NCBI GenBank assembly: GCA_945487905.1
Contig: CALYTW010000005.1
Span: forward strand, 1-40,966
Length of the DNA stretch: 40,966 bases
Direction: 5' to 3'
From: an uncultured cyanobacterium
GTDB taxonomy: Bacteria > Cyanobacteriota > Vampirovibrionia > Gastranaerophilales > Gastranaerophilaceae
The notes under the pieces are model-generated. The model was given only the letters and a program-made list of their open reading frames with translations, did not search any database and was not told where the DNA came from. Below, one piece after another: positions 27,446 to 37,428 of the stretch. Position 1 is the stretch's first letter, and each line of letters starts with the position of its first letter. The position numbers and the translations under genes are program-made.

Positions 27446-28240
27446 ACCCAAACCCCATTTTTTGCGGAGTCTGGTTATTACATTCTTTCTCTGCATATCT
27501 TTTATTGCCGAATCAAGTTCTTCTTTTAGTCTGACCGTTGATTCGCTCTTTTTAAATGCTATTCCGTAAGGTTCGTTTGAATACCTTCTCGGGAGTAATT
27601 TTACGCTCCTGTCATCAAGAGCAAATCTGTTTAAAATTGTGTCATCAGATGTTATTGCTTCTATTTGACCGGATTTTAGCGCTTGATAAACATCAGGATA
27701 ACTCCTGTATCCTCTGATGTTTGCCGAGGGAATAAGTCTTGGGATATTTTTCTCCGCTGTTGTTCCGAAAACAACTCCTATGCTTGAGCCGGACATATCC
27801 TGAAGTCCTTTAATTCTGCTGTCAGATCTTACCAATAAAGCTTGTCCTGCACTGTCATATGGAATTGAAAAGCTTATTATTTCCTCTCTTTGAGGAGTAA
27901 TTGTAACTGTTGAAATAACTATATCAACTTCTCCGGTAGAAGCTTTAATAAGTCTGTTAGAAGGCGTAACCGGAATAAATTTTACACCGTTGCGATTTTT
28001 TACTATGTATTGTGCAATATAAGAAGCCAAATCTGCATCATATCCGATAATTTTCCCCTTTGCATCGTAAAAACCAAAGGGTTTTGAATTATCATTTATT
28101 CCTACCTTTATATAACCTCTCTGGATAATTTCACTATACAAATCTCCTTCGGTGAATTCATCAGTTTTATGAAAAAGCACTAAATAAAAAGCTGAGATAA
28201 TTAAAAACAGTATAATTAAGAAAGAGCCAAATTTTTTCAT
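27443..28240 (-). CDS. periplasmic amino-acid-type substrate-binding protein (SBP_bac_3)
   Basis: IKVGINDNSKPFGFYDAKGKIIGYDADLASYIA, VDIVISTVTITPQREEIISFSIPYD. Confidence 0.9.
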   Translation of the reverse strand: MKKFGSFLIILFLIISAFYLVLFHKTDEFTEGDLYSEIIQRGYIKVGINDNSKPFGFYDAKGKIIGYDADLASYIAQYIVKNRNGVKFIPVTPSNRLIKASTGEVDIVISTVTITPQREEIISFSIPYDSAGQALLVRSDSRIKGLQDMSGSSIGVVFGTTAEKNIPRLIPSANIRGYRSYPDVYQALKSGQIEAITSDDTILNRFALDDRSVKLLPRRYSNEPYGIAFKKSESTVRLKEELDSAIKDMQRKNVITRLRKKWGLG

Positions 28241-28953
28241 TATTTCGCCTTTGCTTCTTCAAGCTTAGGTTTTCTTCCGCACGATTTATCTTCGTCACAG
28301 AATCCGTAACGCTCGCATTTGGGAACGAGATATGGTCTAAGCCAAGGTTCTTCTTTGGTAAGTTCTTCACACATTGCCTGCACCATTTTTCTAATCTCAT
28401 ACTGCGCTCTGGTGCAAAGTCTTAAGTTAGCGATATGTATCATTTCTCTGAGGTTAAGACTGGCTACAACAGAAGTGGAAGCTGCATTAGGAAGCACAGC
28501 CCTTGCATCTTCCGCAGGAATGCCGGCTTCTGTAAATTCGCAATACAGTTTAGAGATGTCTCCCATAAAATTAATAAATTTTTCTTTCAAAACAGGGTTT
28601 CTGTCAATTGTGGGCGGAATCAAATAATCGAACTGCCCTTTTTCTTTGACATATCTCTGTGATTTTTGTGAAAAAGACATGTGTCTGTGCCGTACAAGCT
28701 GGTGCGTACATGCTCTTGAAACATTTGAGATTGCAAAAGTTACTTGAATATGCTCAATTGTCGAATAATGTCCTGAAGAAATTACACGTTCAATTAATTT
28801 CAGCATTTTTTCTTCATCATCAGTACTGTTGTAAATATTAAAGGGCGTATCTGCACTGTAGCAGGTTCTGCACGCTGTATAAACAGTTTTAAGCATATTT
28901 TCCGGCTTTGAAATTAAATGCACAACCGGTTTGTTGTCATTATTATTGTTCAT
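28240..28953 (-). CDS. thyX: flavin-dependent thymidylate synthase
   Basis: RHRHMSFSQKSQR ThyX motif (RHRxxSxxxxSxR); NLREMIHIANLRLCTRAQYEIR. Confidence 0.96.
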   Translation of the reverse strand: MNNNNDNKPVVHLISKPENMLKTVYTACRTCYSADTPFNIYNSTDDEEKMLKLIERVISSGHYSTIEHIQVTFAISNVSRACTHQLVRHRHMSFSQKSQRYVKEKGQFDYLIPPTIDRNPVLKEKFINFMGDISKLYCEFTEAGIPAEDARAVLPNAASTSVVASLNLREMIHIANLRLCTRAQYEIRKMVQAMCEELTKEEPWLRPYLVPKCERYGFCDEDKSCGRKPKLEEAKAK

Positions 28954-28989
28954 ACTAATTCTCTCTTCTTCTACCGCTTTGGTACTTTA

Positions 28990-29319
28990 TTAAAATGATG
29001 CCGTTGAAGCACTTGCAGCTTCTTCATAAGGGTTTTCCATACCTGATTTTAGAGCTTCCGCATATGCTGCTTCAAAAAGTTTGTCCGAGTTTTCAGCTAT
29101 TTGCGGATTTTCAATAATAGCTTTCAAATCGTTGTTAACATCATCCGTTCCTTTGAAAAGCATTGAACGTCCGATTGTTTCAGCCTTATGGTTTGAAAAA
29201 TCTTTTAATTGGGGGGTTTCTTCCGCAGTCGAATCCTGTTCAGGTTCAAAGCTTTGTTTTCGGATGCTGTTAAAGTTCGTTTGATTTACACTAATTTTAG
29301 GACCATTAATTTCACTCAT
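28990..29319 (-). CDS. hypothetical protein, 109 aa, low complexity
   Basis: ORF with clear spacing; contains MLFKGTDD segment; no family recognised. Confidence 0.6.
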   Translation of the reverse strand: MSEINGPKISVNQTNFNSIRKQSFEPEQDSTAEETPQLKDFSNHKAETIGRSMLFKGTDDVNNDLKAIIENPQIAENSDKLFEAAYAEALKSGMENPYEEAASASTASF

Positions 29320-29475
29320 GCTTACCTCACTTATATATTCAATTTGTCATATCCGTCGTTTTTTGTTTTTTGTTTTTTTTTTTCAACTATCCGGTTATTC
29401 TAAAACCTATAATAAAATTTTTTTGCCAGTTATTGCGTAAATGTTTACAAAACGTAACATATTTCTCAAGTCAGA

Positions 29476-29880
29476 TTATCTTTGTGTATTACCCTTGATA
29501 ATGTCTGAAACCCACGGTATATAGCTGTACATGCCCATGAATGAAGTGACTGCAAGATAAAGAATTATCGAAGTCGTACAAACCTGAATAAGCGAAAGAC
29601 CAAATAAAAACGGTATCGGCATGTTGATAAAGTACGGAATTGCATTTATTATGGGAATTCTGTAAAGAATTACATAAACCATTTCTCCTAGTATTGAAAT
29701 AAGGAAAAACAAAATTGATAAAAATATAGACTGCATAATGTGATACATTAAAAACGGTCTTACCGTTTTCTTTGATATTGCCGCAATGACAAGCCATGCA
29801 AATCCGACAAAACCTGCTGTCAAATAAGTTCCTGCGGAAAGGATTTTTTCTATGGGATAAGCTTCATTAAAATTCTGCAA
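29476..29880 (-). CDS. Tic20/Ycf60-like small membrane protein
   Basis: Four hydrophobic segments; RPFLMYHIMQSIFLSILFFL and LAVTSFMGMYSYIPWVSDII resemble the cyanobacterial Tic20 pattern (…FirFNtMQAilldI… / …glYaeIPtiSea…) from memory. Confidence 0.6.
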   Translation of the reverse strand: MQNFNEAYPIEKILSAGTYLTAGFVGFAWLVIAAISKKTVRPFLMYHIMQSIFLSILFFLISILGEMVYVILYRIPIINAIPYFINMPIPFLFGLSLIQVCTTSIILYLAVTSFMGMYSYIPWVSDIIKGNTQR

Positions 29881-30937
29881 CGATTTCTCCCTTTCTTTCT
29901 TCTTCTATATAATCTTCTAAAACCTGTATAAATACCAGTTTATACTCGTCGTTTTCCGGTCTCAGATTTATCGCTGCTCTGTAAGAAGTCAGTGATTTTT
30001 CTATTTCTCTGTTCATAAAGAATACATTTGCAATAAGTACATAAATGCTCGGATCGAGTTTATTTATTTTAAGTGCTTCTCTGTATTGGATTTCAGCTTC
30101 CTTATACATGCTTAAATTTGAGTATAAATTACCGAGAAGAATGTATGCGTTTGCCTCTGTAGAATTAATTTCGATGGCTTTTTTGTAATACTCTATTGCA
30201 TCCTGATAATCTCTAAAATCTGTTTTAGCAATAGCATAACAGATATAAGCTTTATAATTATCCCCTTCCAGAGCAATTGCTTCATCAAACTTTTTGTAGC
30301 AGTTTTCTTTATCTTTTAATACGGAATATGTATTTGCAATACAAAGAGCGACTGTTTTATTTTCCGGAGCAAGTGTATACACTTTTTTGTAATATTCCAA
30401 TGCGTTTTTATAATCAGATGTTTTATATGATACATTTCCTAAATCGATAAGTGCTGTCATATTCTCAGGGTCAATAGAGAGTGCTTTTTCATAGTATGCT
30501 TTAGCTTCGACATAGTCCTCAAAATCGTGATAGAGAAGTGCGATTGCATTGTAAACTTCAGGGTCGTTTGAGGCAAAGTCCAACGCTCTCGAATAGTAAT
30601 GAAGTGATTTTGAAAAATTTTTCATATCAGCATAAGTATTTCCCAAATTGTAATAAACCAAATAATTACTTGGATTAACAATCATAGCTTCGTTAAAATA
30701 CTTTATAGCTTTTTTGTATTCCTTAGAGAAAAACCACAAACTTCCAAGATTAATTAGAGCCTGCATATCTTTCGGGTCTATTGCAAGCAGGCTTTCATAT
30801 ACGGATATAACTTTTTCATACTGGTTATCTAATGCGTAAAATTTGGCTAAATCGTGGTAATTATCCGTATTATTCGGCTCAAGAGCCATTTTTAATACGG
30901 TTTTTTGAATATTTTTCTCTATCTCTTTCTTATCCAT
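29867..30937 (-). CDS. TPR-repeat protein
   Basis: About nine consecutive 34-aa TPR units (e.g. AYYEKALSIDPENMTALIDLGNVSYKTSDYKNALEYYKKVYTLAPEN). Confidence 0.95.
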   Translation of the reverse strand: MDKKEIEKNIQKTVLKMALEPNNTDNYHDLAKFYALDNQYEKVISVYESLLAIDPKDMQALINLGSLWFFSKEYKKAIKYFNEAMIVNPSNYLVYYNLGNTYADMKNFSKSLHYYSRALDFASNDPEVYNAIALLYHDFEDYVEAKAYYEKALSIDPENMTALIDLGNVSYKTSDYKNALEYYKKVYTLAPENKTVALCIANTYSVLKDKENCYKKFDEAIALEGDNYKAYICYAIAKTDFRDYQDAIEYYKKAIEINSTEANAYILLGNLYSNLSMYKEAEIQYREALKINKLDPSIYVLIANVFFMNREIEKSLTSYRAAINLRPENDEYKLVFIQVLEDYIEEERKGEIVAEF

Positions 30938-30948
30938 AAATCGTCCTC

Positions 30949-31350
30949 TTATTTTTTATATTCGGAATATTCTTCTGATTCTTTGAGCCATGTTACACTT
31001 GGAATGCTGAAGGCATGATTCCAAAATTTTTCGATTGCATAAGCATCTCTGTCTTCCTGATGCAAAATATGAACCACCACATCTCCGTAGTCAACCAGAT
31101 TCCAGCGATTTTTCAGGTCATTTTCACGTCCTATAGGGAGTCTTGAAAAAGTAGTTTTGACCTTATCCGTAAGGTTCTCGGTCAAAGCTTTGACCTGAGT
31201 ATTGGTTTGAGCCGAACAAATTACAAAATAATCAGCAAAAGAAGAGACATTGCTGATATTGAGAATTGAAATATCTTTGGCAATCTTTTCATCTAAAAAC
31301 CTTGCTATAATGCATGCAAATTTATATGAAGTAATTTCTTCAGTCATCAA
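30949..31350 (-). CDS. rsfS: ribosomal silencing factor RsfS
   Basis: ISNVSSFADYFVICSAQTNTQVKALTENL; NRWNLVDYGDVVVHILHQEDRDAYAIEKFW. Confidence 0.94.
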   Translation of the reverse strand: MMTEEITSYKFACIIARFLDEKIAKDISILNISNVSSFADYFVICSAQTNTQVKALTENLTDKVKTTFSRLPIGRENDLKNRWNLVDYGDVVVHILHQEDRDAYAIEKFWNHAFSIPSVTWLKESEEYSEYKK

Positions 31351-31784
31351 ACTACCCCGTCAATTATATCTATTCTCTTTTGATGTCTTCCGCCCTCAAA
31401 AGCTGTCTTTAACCAAGCATCAACTATATCAAGAGCTAAACCCAAACCGGTTACTCTTTCTCCTAAGCACAAAATATTTGAATCATTGTGTGCCCTTGTC
31501 ATTCTTGCAGTAAATGTATCCGTACAATGTGAAGCCCTTATTCCTTCAAAGCGGTTTGCTGCAATAGACATTCCGATACCTGTTCCGCAAACCAGAATAC
31601 CCATGCCATTATCTGCCAAAACCTCTTTTGAAACAGCTTTGGCGATTTCCGGATAATCGCACGGTTCTTCTGAAAAACAACCCAAATCGGAAATCTTATA
31701 TCCAGAATCTTTAAGGTGCTTTATGATTTCCGTCTTTAACCTGTATCCGCCGTGGTCAGAGCCGATTGTAATTTTATTATTCAA
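31347..31784 (-). CDS. rpiB: ribose 5-phosphate isomerase B
   Basis: IGSDHGGYRLK, GILVCGTGIGMSIAANRFEGIRA, ARAHND-like MTRAHNDSNILCLGERV. Confidence 0.96.
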   Translation of the reverse strand: MNNKITIGSDHGGYRLKTEIIKHLKDSGYKISDLGCFSEEPCDYPEIAKAVSKEVLADNGMGILVCGTGIGMSIAANRFEGIRASHCTDTFTARMTRAHNDSNILCLGERVTGLGLALDIVDAWLKTAFEGGRHQKRIDIIDGVV

Positions 31785-31850
31785 TTTAATCTCCCCTGTG
31801 CTAACTTATATAGTATCATATTGTATGTTATTTATACCCATACAAATGAA

Positions 31851-32291
31851 CTATTTTAGGCATACGGTCATATCTGCTTCTATACATACTTTTCCGTCAA
31901 CAGAACCTATTGCATGACACTTGCTTATCGGGCCTTTTGATTTCAAAAGCTCGATTTCCATATCAAGTCTGTCTCCGGGGCGTACAATATTTTTGAATCT
32001 TACATTATCTGCACCAGCAAAAAGTGTTAATTTACCTTTGTATTCAGGCAGACACATCAAAATTGGCGCAGAACATTGTGCTAAAGCTTCCAACTGCAAA
32101 ACCCCTGGCATGATAGGATTATTTGGGAAATGTCCCTGAAAGAACTCTTCATTCATAGTCAAATTTTTGTAGCCCTTTGAATATTTTCCCGGTACACATT
32201 CCGTAATTCTGTCTACCAGTAAAAATGGATATCTGTGAGGAATCATCTCCATTATCTGCATTGTATCAAATGATAAAATTTCTTCTGTCAT
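31851..32291 (-). CDS. fabZ: 3-hydroxyacyl-ACP dehydratase FabZ
   Basis: IPHRYPFLLVDRI, FFQGHFPNNPIMPGVLQLEALAQ. Confidence 0.96.
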   Translation of the reverse strand: MTEEILSFDTMQIMEMIPHRYPFLLVDRITECVPGKYSKGYKNLTMNEEFFQGHFPNNPIMPGVLQLEALAQCSAPILMCLPEYKGKLTLFAGADNVRFKNIVRPGDRLDMEIELLKSKGPISKCHAIGSVDGKVCIEADMTVCLK

Positions 32292-32532
32292 TTTTATATC
32301 TCCTTATTTTCTGACACACTTAAATTGGACAAAATTTTCATAAATCTATTTTACAATAATCTGATAAGATTGTCTATTTATAAATACTGAGTAATGTATA
32401 TAAAGATTTTTATTAACATTGTAATTTTATAATTGAAATTTGTTTTGTTTTGACAATATATCCACAAATCCAATTTTATAACCTAAAATTTAACTATTAA
32501 TTTTGTATCTGATAGTGCTAAGTGGCAGAATT

Positions 32533-33369
32533 TTATATTCTGATTAATTTACCCCTTAATTCTTTTGCGACCTTTGTATGCACAGCATGCCCTGCTTCTT
32601 TTACGAGTATTTGAGCTCTCATATTCAACGGAGAAACCCCTGTAAGGTACAAATCTCCGAACAAATCAAGAATTTTATGTTTAATCGGTTCGCTTTCGCT
32701 TCGCAATTCCGTGGTGTAACCGACATCTTTAAGCCCGACAGTGTTATCAATAGTCACACCCTTTGCGAAGCCCAGTGCCTGATATTTTTTTAGGTCTTTG
32801 TAAAATCCGAAAGTTCGTGCTTCAATTATTTCTTCAAGATTTTTAAAATCAACCGAAACCCAGCGTTTGCGTAAATCCGGATGGTCATAGTTTACCGCAT
32901 AAGAAATTGTCAGTTCATTATCAGGCAAAATCACAAGACTTGTCTTTCCGTTTAAATAATAAACAGGTTCGCTTACTGTGTATAAGGTATCGTTTTTACC
33001 GTCGATACCCGCTTCTTTGAATAATTTTACCCATTCTTTTGCGCTTCCGTCAAAAATCGGGAATTCTGTTTCCGAAAGGTAAACATCTATGGAATCAATT
33101 TTGCAGATGGCACAAGCAGCCATAAAATGTTCGCAAAGCATTGCTTTATATTTATAATCTCCGAGAAGGTTACGGTGTTCTTTACTGCAAAGAGTTACGC
33201 AATGGTCTGTTGAATAAAGGTTATCAATATCGGCATTAAAGCAGACCTCCGAACCTTTTGAAAATATGCGAATTTTACCGCCTCGAGACGGTTTTATAAC
33301 AACCTCGCAAAATTTATTTTTCATCAGCGATCCGCCCGCTGTTTCAATTTCTTTTTTTATTGTAACCAT
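32533..33369 (-). CDS. lpxC: UDP-3-O-acyl-N-acetylglucosamine deacetylase
   Basis: VCFNADIDNLYSTDHCVTL, MLCEHFMAA, FPIFDGSAKEWV, EPIKHKILDLFGDLYLTG. Confidence 0.93.
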   Translation of the reverse strand: MVTIKKEIETAGGSLMKNKFCEVVIKPSRGGKIRIFSKGSEVCFNADIDNLYSTDHCVTLCSKEHRNLLGDYKYKAMLCEHFMAACAICKIDSIDVYLSETEFPIFDGSAKEWVKLFKEAGIDGKNDTLYTVSEPVYYLNGKTSLVILPDNELTISYAVNYDHPDLRKRWVSVDFKNLEEIIEARTFGFYKDLKKYQALGFAKGVTIDNTVGLKDVGYTTELRSESEPIKHKILDLFGDLYLTGVSPLNMRAQILVKEAGHAVHTKVAKELRGKLIRI

Positions 33370-33456
33370 TTTATTAATTGAAAATGAATAATGGATAATG
33401 GAAAATAAAAATTTAATTGAATACTTTTCAAATTTCCATTCTTAATTTTCCATTCT
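33370..33456. repeat. AATGGAAAAT/ATTTTCCATT-type intergenic repeat
   Basis: Inverted occurrences of aatggaaaat and attttccatt between lpxC and lpxD; similar text near 36440-36475. Confidence 0.5.
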
Positions 33457-34560
33457 TTACACCTTCATCCCTTCTGTAACATTTTCTTCAAACGATTTTA
33501 ATAGCGGCTCGTATTTTTTGAATTTGCTTATTAAATCGCCGGCATCTTTCATTATTTTAAGTTGTTTAATAAATTCTTTTCTCGGCACAGCAGGAGAACC
33601 TACAACAATCGATTTTGCCGGGAAGCTTTTTGAAACACCTGCTTGTGCTGCAATAATTGTGTCATCTCCGATTGACAGATGGTCAGCAAGACCTGCCTGA
33701 CCTGCTATAACGACTCTGTCTCCGATTACACAGCTTCCGGCAATACCTACTTGAGAAACTATCATACAACCTTTTCCTATACGGCAGTTGTGACCAATCA
33801 TGACAAGATTGTCGATTTTAGTATTATCTCCGACTATTGTATTCTCGATAGTTCCTCTATCAATACAAGTATTTGCACCGATTTCAACATTATTTCCTAT
33901 AACAACAGAGCCGATTGAAGGAATCTTGAAAATAACCTGTTCCGTGTTGCCTTCTCTAATTTCTCCGTCTTTGCGTGCTTGTTCGATATTATTAGGATTT
34001 TCTGTTACAAAGCTGAATCCGTCAGCACCCAGTGAAACTCCGTGATGAAGAATAACTTTGTTCCCGACATGAACTCTATCCCCTATATTTACACCGGGAT
34101 GGAAGAAACATTCAGCACCGACAACGGCATCATTTCCGATATAACCGTTGGCGAGAATTTTTGTATTATTTCCGATAACTGCATTTTCGCCTACATAGAC
34201 ATTTGCTCCCAAGGAAACATTCTGACCTAATTTCGCTGAAGGATGCACAACTGCAGTTGCGTGAATACCTTCATTAACCTTGGGTTCTTCATAAAACATG
34301 CTGATTAATTTCATCATAGCTAAACGTGGTCTTTCAACTTCAATTGTTGTAAATCCGTCTATATTCACTCCCAGTGGAACAAGCGCCGCTTGAGCTTTTG
34401 TATTACTAAGGTTTGCAATTTCATCTTCGCCGAGGGCAAGAGCAAGCGTATTTTCGTCTGCAAGAAGCGGAGGTGCTATTTTTGTAATAGCAACATCTTT
34501 AGCTTTTGTAAGCATACCGCCCGTACTTTGTGCAATTTGTTCCAATGTAAAAGTCTTCAT
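33457..34560 (-). CDS. lpxD: UDP-3-O-acylglucosamine N-acyltransferase
   Basis: Left-handed beta-helix hexapeptide repeats; [27 protein letters not shown]. Confidence 0.95.
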   Translation of the reverse strand: MKTFTLEQIAQSTGGMLTKAKDVAITKIAPPLLADENTLALALGEDEIANLSNTKAQAALVPLGVNIDGFTTIEVERPRLAMMKLISMFYEEPKVNEGIHATAVVHPSAKLGQNVSLGANVYVGENAVIGNNTKILANGYIGNDAVVGAECFFHPGVNIGDRVHVGNKVILHHGVSLGADGFSFVTENPNNIEQARKDGEIREGNTEQVIFKIPSIGSVVIGNNVEIGANTCIDRGTIENTIVGDNTKIDNLVMIGHNCRIGKGCMIVSQVGIAGSCVIGDRVVIAGQAGLADHLSIGDDTIIAAQAGVSKSFPAKSIVVGSPAVPRKEFIKQLKIMKDAGDLISKFKKYEPLLKSFEENVTEGMKV

Positions 34561-34578
34561 AATAAAACTCCTTATATC

Positions 34579-35049
34579 CTAATTAGCATGTATCCTTTTT
34601 ATCATATTCGTCGTAGATTTTCCCTCTACAAATTCTATAAATTCTACCCGAATATTCTTTTTTTCAACAATCTCTCTTTCGGGCAGGGTCTCCATTGAGT
34701 AATCAGCTCCTTTTGTATAAATATCTGGCTTAATTTGCTCCAAAAGTTTTGCCGGAGATTCCTCTCTAAATAATACCACATAATCGACACAACTCAAATA
34801 TGTTAACAATTCTGCACGGTCGTTTTCGTTGTTAATAGGGCGCCCTTCTCCTTTGAGTTTGCGGACAGAACTGTCGGAATTGAGCATCACAATCGAAAAA
34901 TCCGCAAGTTCTTTAGTTTTTTGAAGATATTTGGCATGACCTACATGTAAAATATCAAAGCATCCGTTTGTTACGGCGAATGCTTTCCCTTCATTTTGTC
35001 CTTCACGAACGATATTTATTATTTCCTGTTGTGTAACGATTTTTCCCAT
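34579..35049 (-). CDS. D-glycero-beta-D-manno-heptose 1-phosphate adenylyltransferase-like (RfaE domain II)
   Basis: VTNGCFDILHVGHAKYLQKTKELAD, LNSDSSVRKLKGEGRPINNENDRAELL, YTKGADYS. Confidence 0.88.
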   Translation of the reverse strand: MGKIVTQQEIINIVREGQNEGKAFAVTNGCFDILHVGHAKYLQKTKELADFSIVMLNSDSSVRKLKGEGRPINNENDRAELLTYLSCVDYVVLFREESPAKLLEQIKPDIYTKGADYSMETLPEREIVEKKNIRVEFIEFVEGKSTTNMIKRIHAN

Positions 35050-35114
35050 AACAAAACCCCTCTGATTATATTCTATGTCAAAAATACTTGAAAATGAAGT
35101 TAAATTATTATTAG

Positions 35115-35371
35115 TTTGCGGCTAAAATGGTAGAAAGAGCTAATGAAGCAACAATGAATTTCCGTAATTATTTTGGTTCGCATCGTATAAAAACTGCAGC
35201 AGAACATACGAAAGAATCTTATTTCCATCCTGCGGACGGTATTTCTATTAAAATCAGAAATAAATGGGGTAAGATTATTACTAAAGAAACCCTGACAAGA
35301 GAGAAATTTCATGATGCTTATGGCAAAGCCTATGATAAAATTACTGGACAAAAACAGTTTGGAATTACTAT
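35115..35371 (+). pseudogene. truncated coding remnant (…FAAKMVERANEATMNFRNYFGSHRIKTAAEHTKESYFHPADG…KFHDAYGKAYDKITGQKQF)
   Basis: Strongly coding-like frame with no own stop before running antisense into asd (frame stays open to 35792). Confidence 0.5.
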
Positions 35372-36460
35372 TTACCTCTGTCCCCAAACACCCATATCAA
35401 TTACGCTTTTGCAAATTCGTACAGTATTTAATGCGGCACCGATTCTCAGGTTATCGGCAACGCACCAGAGTGCGATTCCGTTATCAAAAGCGAGGCTTTT
35501 TCTGATTCTTCCGACAAACACAGGGTCAACATGTTCCGCATCACGTGTTGTCGGATATTCAAAGTTATCCGGGTTATCTATAACTCTGATGCCAAAGGAT
35601 TCTGCCAGAATCGAACGTACTTCCTCAGGGGTTACTTTTGCTCCATTTACCCCCAAAAATTCTATGTCTACAGCTTCCGAGTGTCCTCTGAACACTGGTA
35701 CACGAACAGCTGTGCAGGCAATTTTTACATCATCAGAGAGGTGCAAAATTTTACGTGTTTCGTTTGTAACCTTCATTTCTTCTTTTGTGTAACCGTTTTC
35801 GCAAAATACATCAATTTGCGGAATTACATTAAACGAAATCGGTTTTTTAAAACATTGGTTTTCAAATTTTTCGCCTTTAAGATTGGCTTCGGTATCAGCT
35901 CTTAATTCGTTGATGGCAGCCAAACCCGCACCCGAAACGGATTGATATGTGGAAACAACAATTCTTTTGAAGCCGAATTTTTTTAACGGTTTTAAAACTA
36001 GCATTAGTTGGGAAGTTGAGCAATTCGGATTCGCAACAATTCCTTTGTGCCATTTTAAATCTTCATCATTGACCCCTGCGATTACAAGCGGAACATCCTT
36101 TTCCATACGAAAAGCAGATGAATTATCAATAATCATACCGCCGCGTTTAACAATTTCAGGCGCATATTTTTGGCTTGTTGAACTGCCTGCCGAAGCAAGT
36201 ACAATATCAACTCCGTTGAACGAATCCGGAGTTGTTTCTTCAACCGTATATTCTTTGCCCTGAAATTCAAGCTTTGTGCCTGCACTTTTCGGACTTGAAA
36301 GAAACTTTATTGTATTAAATTCAATTTTGAGTTCATCAACTATTTGTGTAATTTCTCGTCCGACAACTCCGGTTGCACCTAAAATTGCTATATTTGGTTT
36401 ATTCATTATTTTTTCTTGTCTCCTTGTAAAGTATTTTTTAATGTAATTTTCAATTTTCAA
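35372..36460 (-). CDS. asd: aspartate-semialdehyde dehydrogenase
   Basis: NIAILGATGVVGREITQIV, GIVANPNCSTSQLMLVLKPL, VPVFRGHSEAV; Met at about 36406 is the likely start. Confidence 0.95.
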   Translation of the reverse strand: MKIENYIKKYFTRRQEKIMNKPNIAILGATGVVGREITQIVDELKIEFNTIKFLSSPKSAGTKLEFQGKEYTVEETTPDSFNGVDIVLASAGSSTSQKYAPEIVKRGGMIIDNSSAFRMEKDVPLVIAGVNDEDLKWHKGIVANPNCSTSQLMLVLKPLKKFGFKRIVVSTYQSVSGAGLAAINELRADTEANLKGEKFENQCFKKPISFNVIPQIDVFCENGYTKEEMKVTNETRKILHLSDDVKIACTAVRVPVFRGHSEAVDIEFLGVNGAKVTPEEVRSILAESFGIRVIDNPDNFEYPTTRDAEHVDPVFVGRIRKSLAFDNGIALWCVADNLRIGAALNTVRICKSVIDMGVWGQR

Positions 36461-36463
36461 CTT

Positions 36464-37216
36464 TTAAATTTCCATTATTTTGTCCAACCCATACACAAAT
36501 CCGTCGTTTGATGCTGCGTACCTTATTCCGAGTAAAACTCCAGGCATGTAGCATTCACGATTTGTTGAATCGTGGCGGATTGTCAGTATTTGTCCTTTTG
36601 AACCGAACAAAACTTCCTGTGATGCCATATATCCCGGCATGCGTACCGAGTGTATATGAATATTATTGTACGCATTTGCCCCTCTTGCACCATCCATGGA
36701 TTCTCTTTCAACACAATTCCCTGTTGTATAACTTTCTGCTCCTCCGCTTATCAAAGAGGCTGTCTTAACTGCCGTACCTGACGGTGCATCCTTTTTTTGG
36801 TTGTGATGAAGTTCTATAATCTCTGCGTTCTCAAAATATTTAGAAGCCATTTCGGCAAATTTCATCATCAAGACAGCACCGGTAGAAAAATTCGGTGCAA
36901 TTAAGCAGGACGTATTACGCTCTTTGCTTAATTTTTCCAATTCTTCTATCTGTACATCCGAAAGCCCTGTCGTACCTATAACCATCTTTATATTATTATT
37001 TAAGCAGTAAAGTGCATTTTCGTATATTGAATCCGGCTGGGTAAAATCAACAAGAACATCTATTTTTACCGAATCTTTGGCATCTTTTATTGTTGTAAAT
37101 TGTCCGTTAAAAATGTCAATCTGTGCAACAAGTGTCATATCATCGGCAGAGTTAACAGATTTAACAACCTCCTGCCCCATTTTTCCGTTTGCACCGCAAA
37201 TCGCAACTTTTATCAT
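36464..37216 (-). CDS. dapB: 4-hydroxy-tetrahydrodipicolinate reductase
   Basis: KVAICGANGKMGQEVV, IELHHNQKKDAPSGTAVKTA. Confidence 0.96.
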   Translation of the reverse strand: MIKVAICGANGKMGQEVVKSVNSADDMTLVAQIDIFNGQFTTIKDAKDSVKIDVLVDFTQPDSIYENALYCLNNNIKMVIGTTGLSDVQIEELEKLSKERNTSCLIAPNFSTGAVLMMKFAEMASKYFENAEIIELHHNQKKDAPSGTAVKTASLISGGAESYTTGNCVERESMDGARGANAYNNIHIHSVRMPGYMASQEVLFGSKGQILTIRHDSTNRECYMPGVLLGIRYAASNDGFVYGLDKIMEI

Positions 37217-37428
37217 AATTTATCCCTTCTATAATCATATCTATTATACTACAAAAAGATTCAGCGGGCAAAAGATTGACAAAATTCCAGCAAGGTTAAA
37301 TGTTTATTCCCAGCCGAACCGGTAAAAGATTTGCAGTAATTTTTAAGTTTAAATATTAAAAAATAATTAGCAAATTTATTTTTTACAAGTTTTTATTAAA
37401 TGTTGTGACAAAAAATGGAAGGGTGTAT

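Noticed and set aside
32292-32532. tRNA or small RNA gene in the lpxC-fabZ gap
   Set aside because: No T-loop or acceptor-stem pattern seen; very AT-rich, likely promoter/UTR
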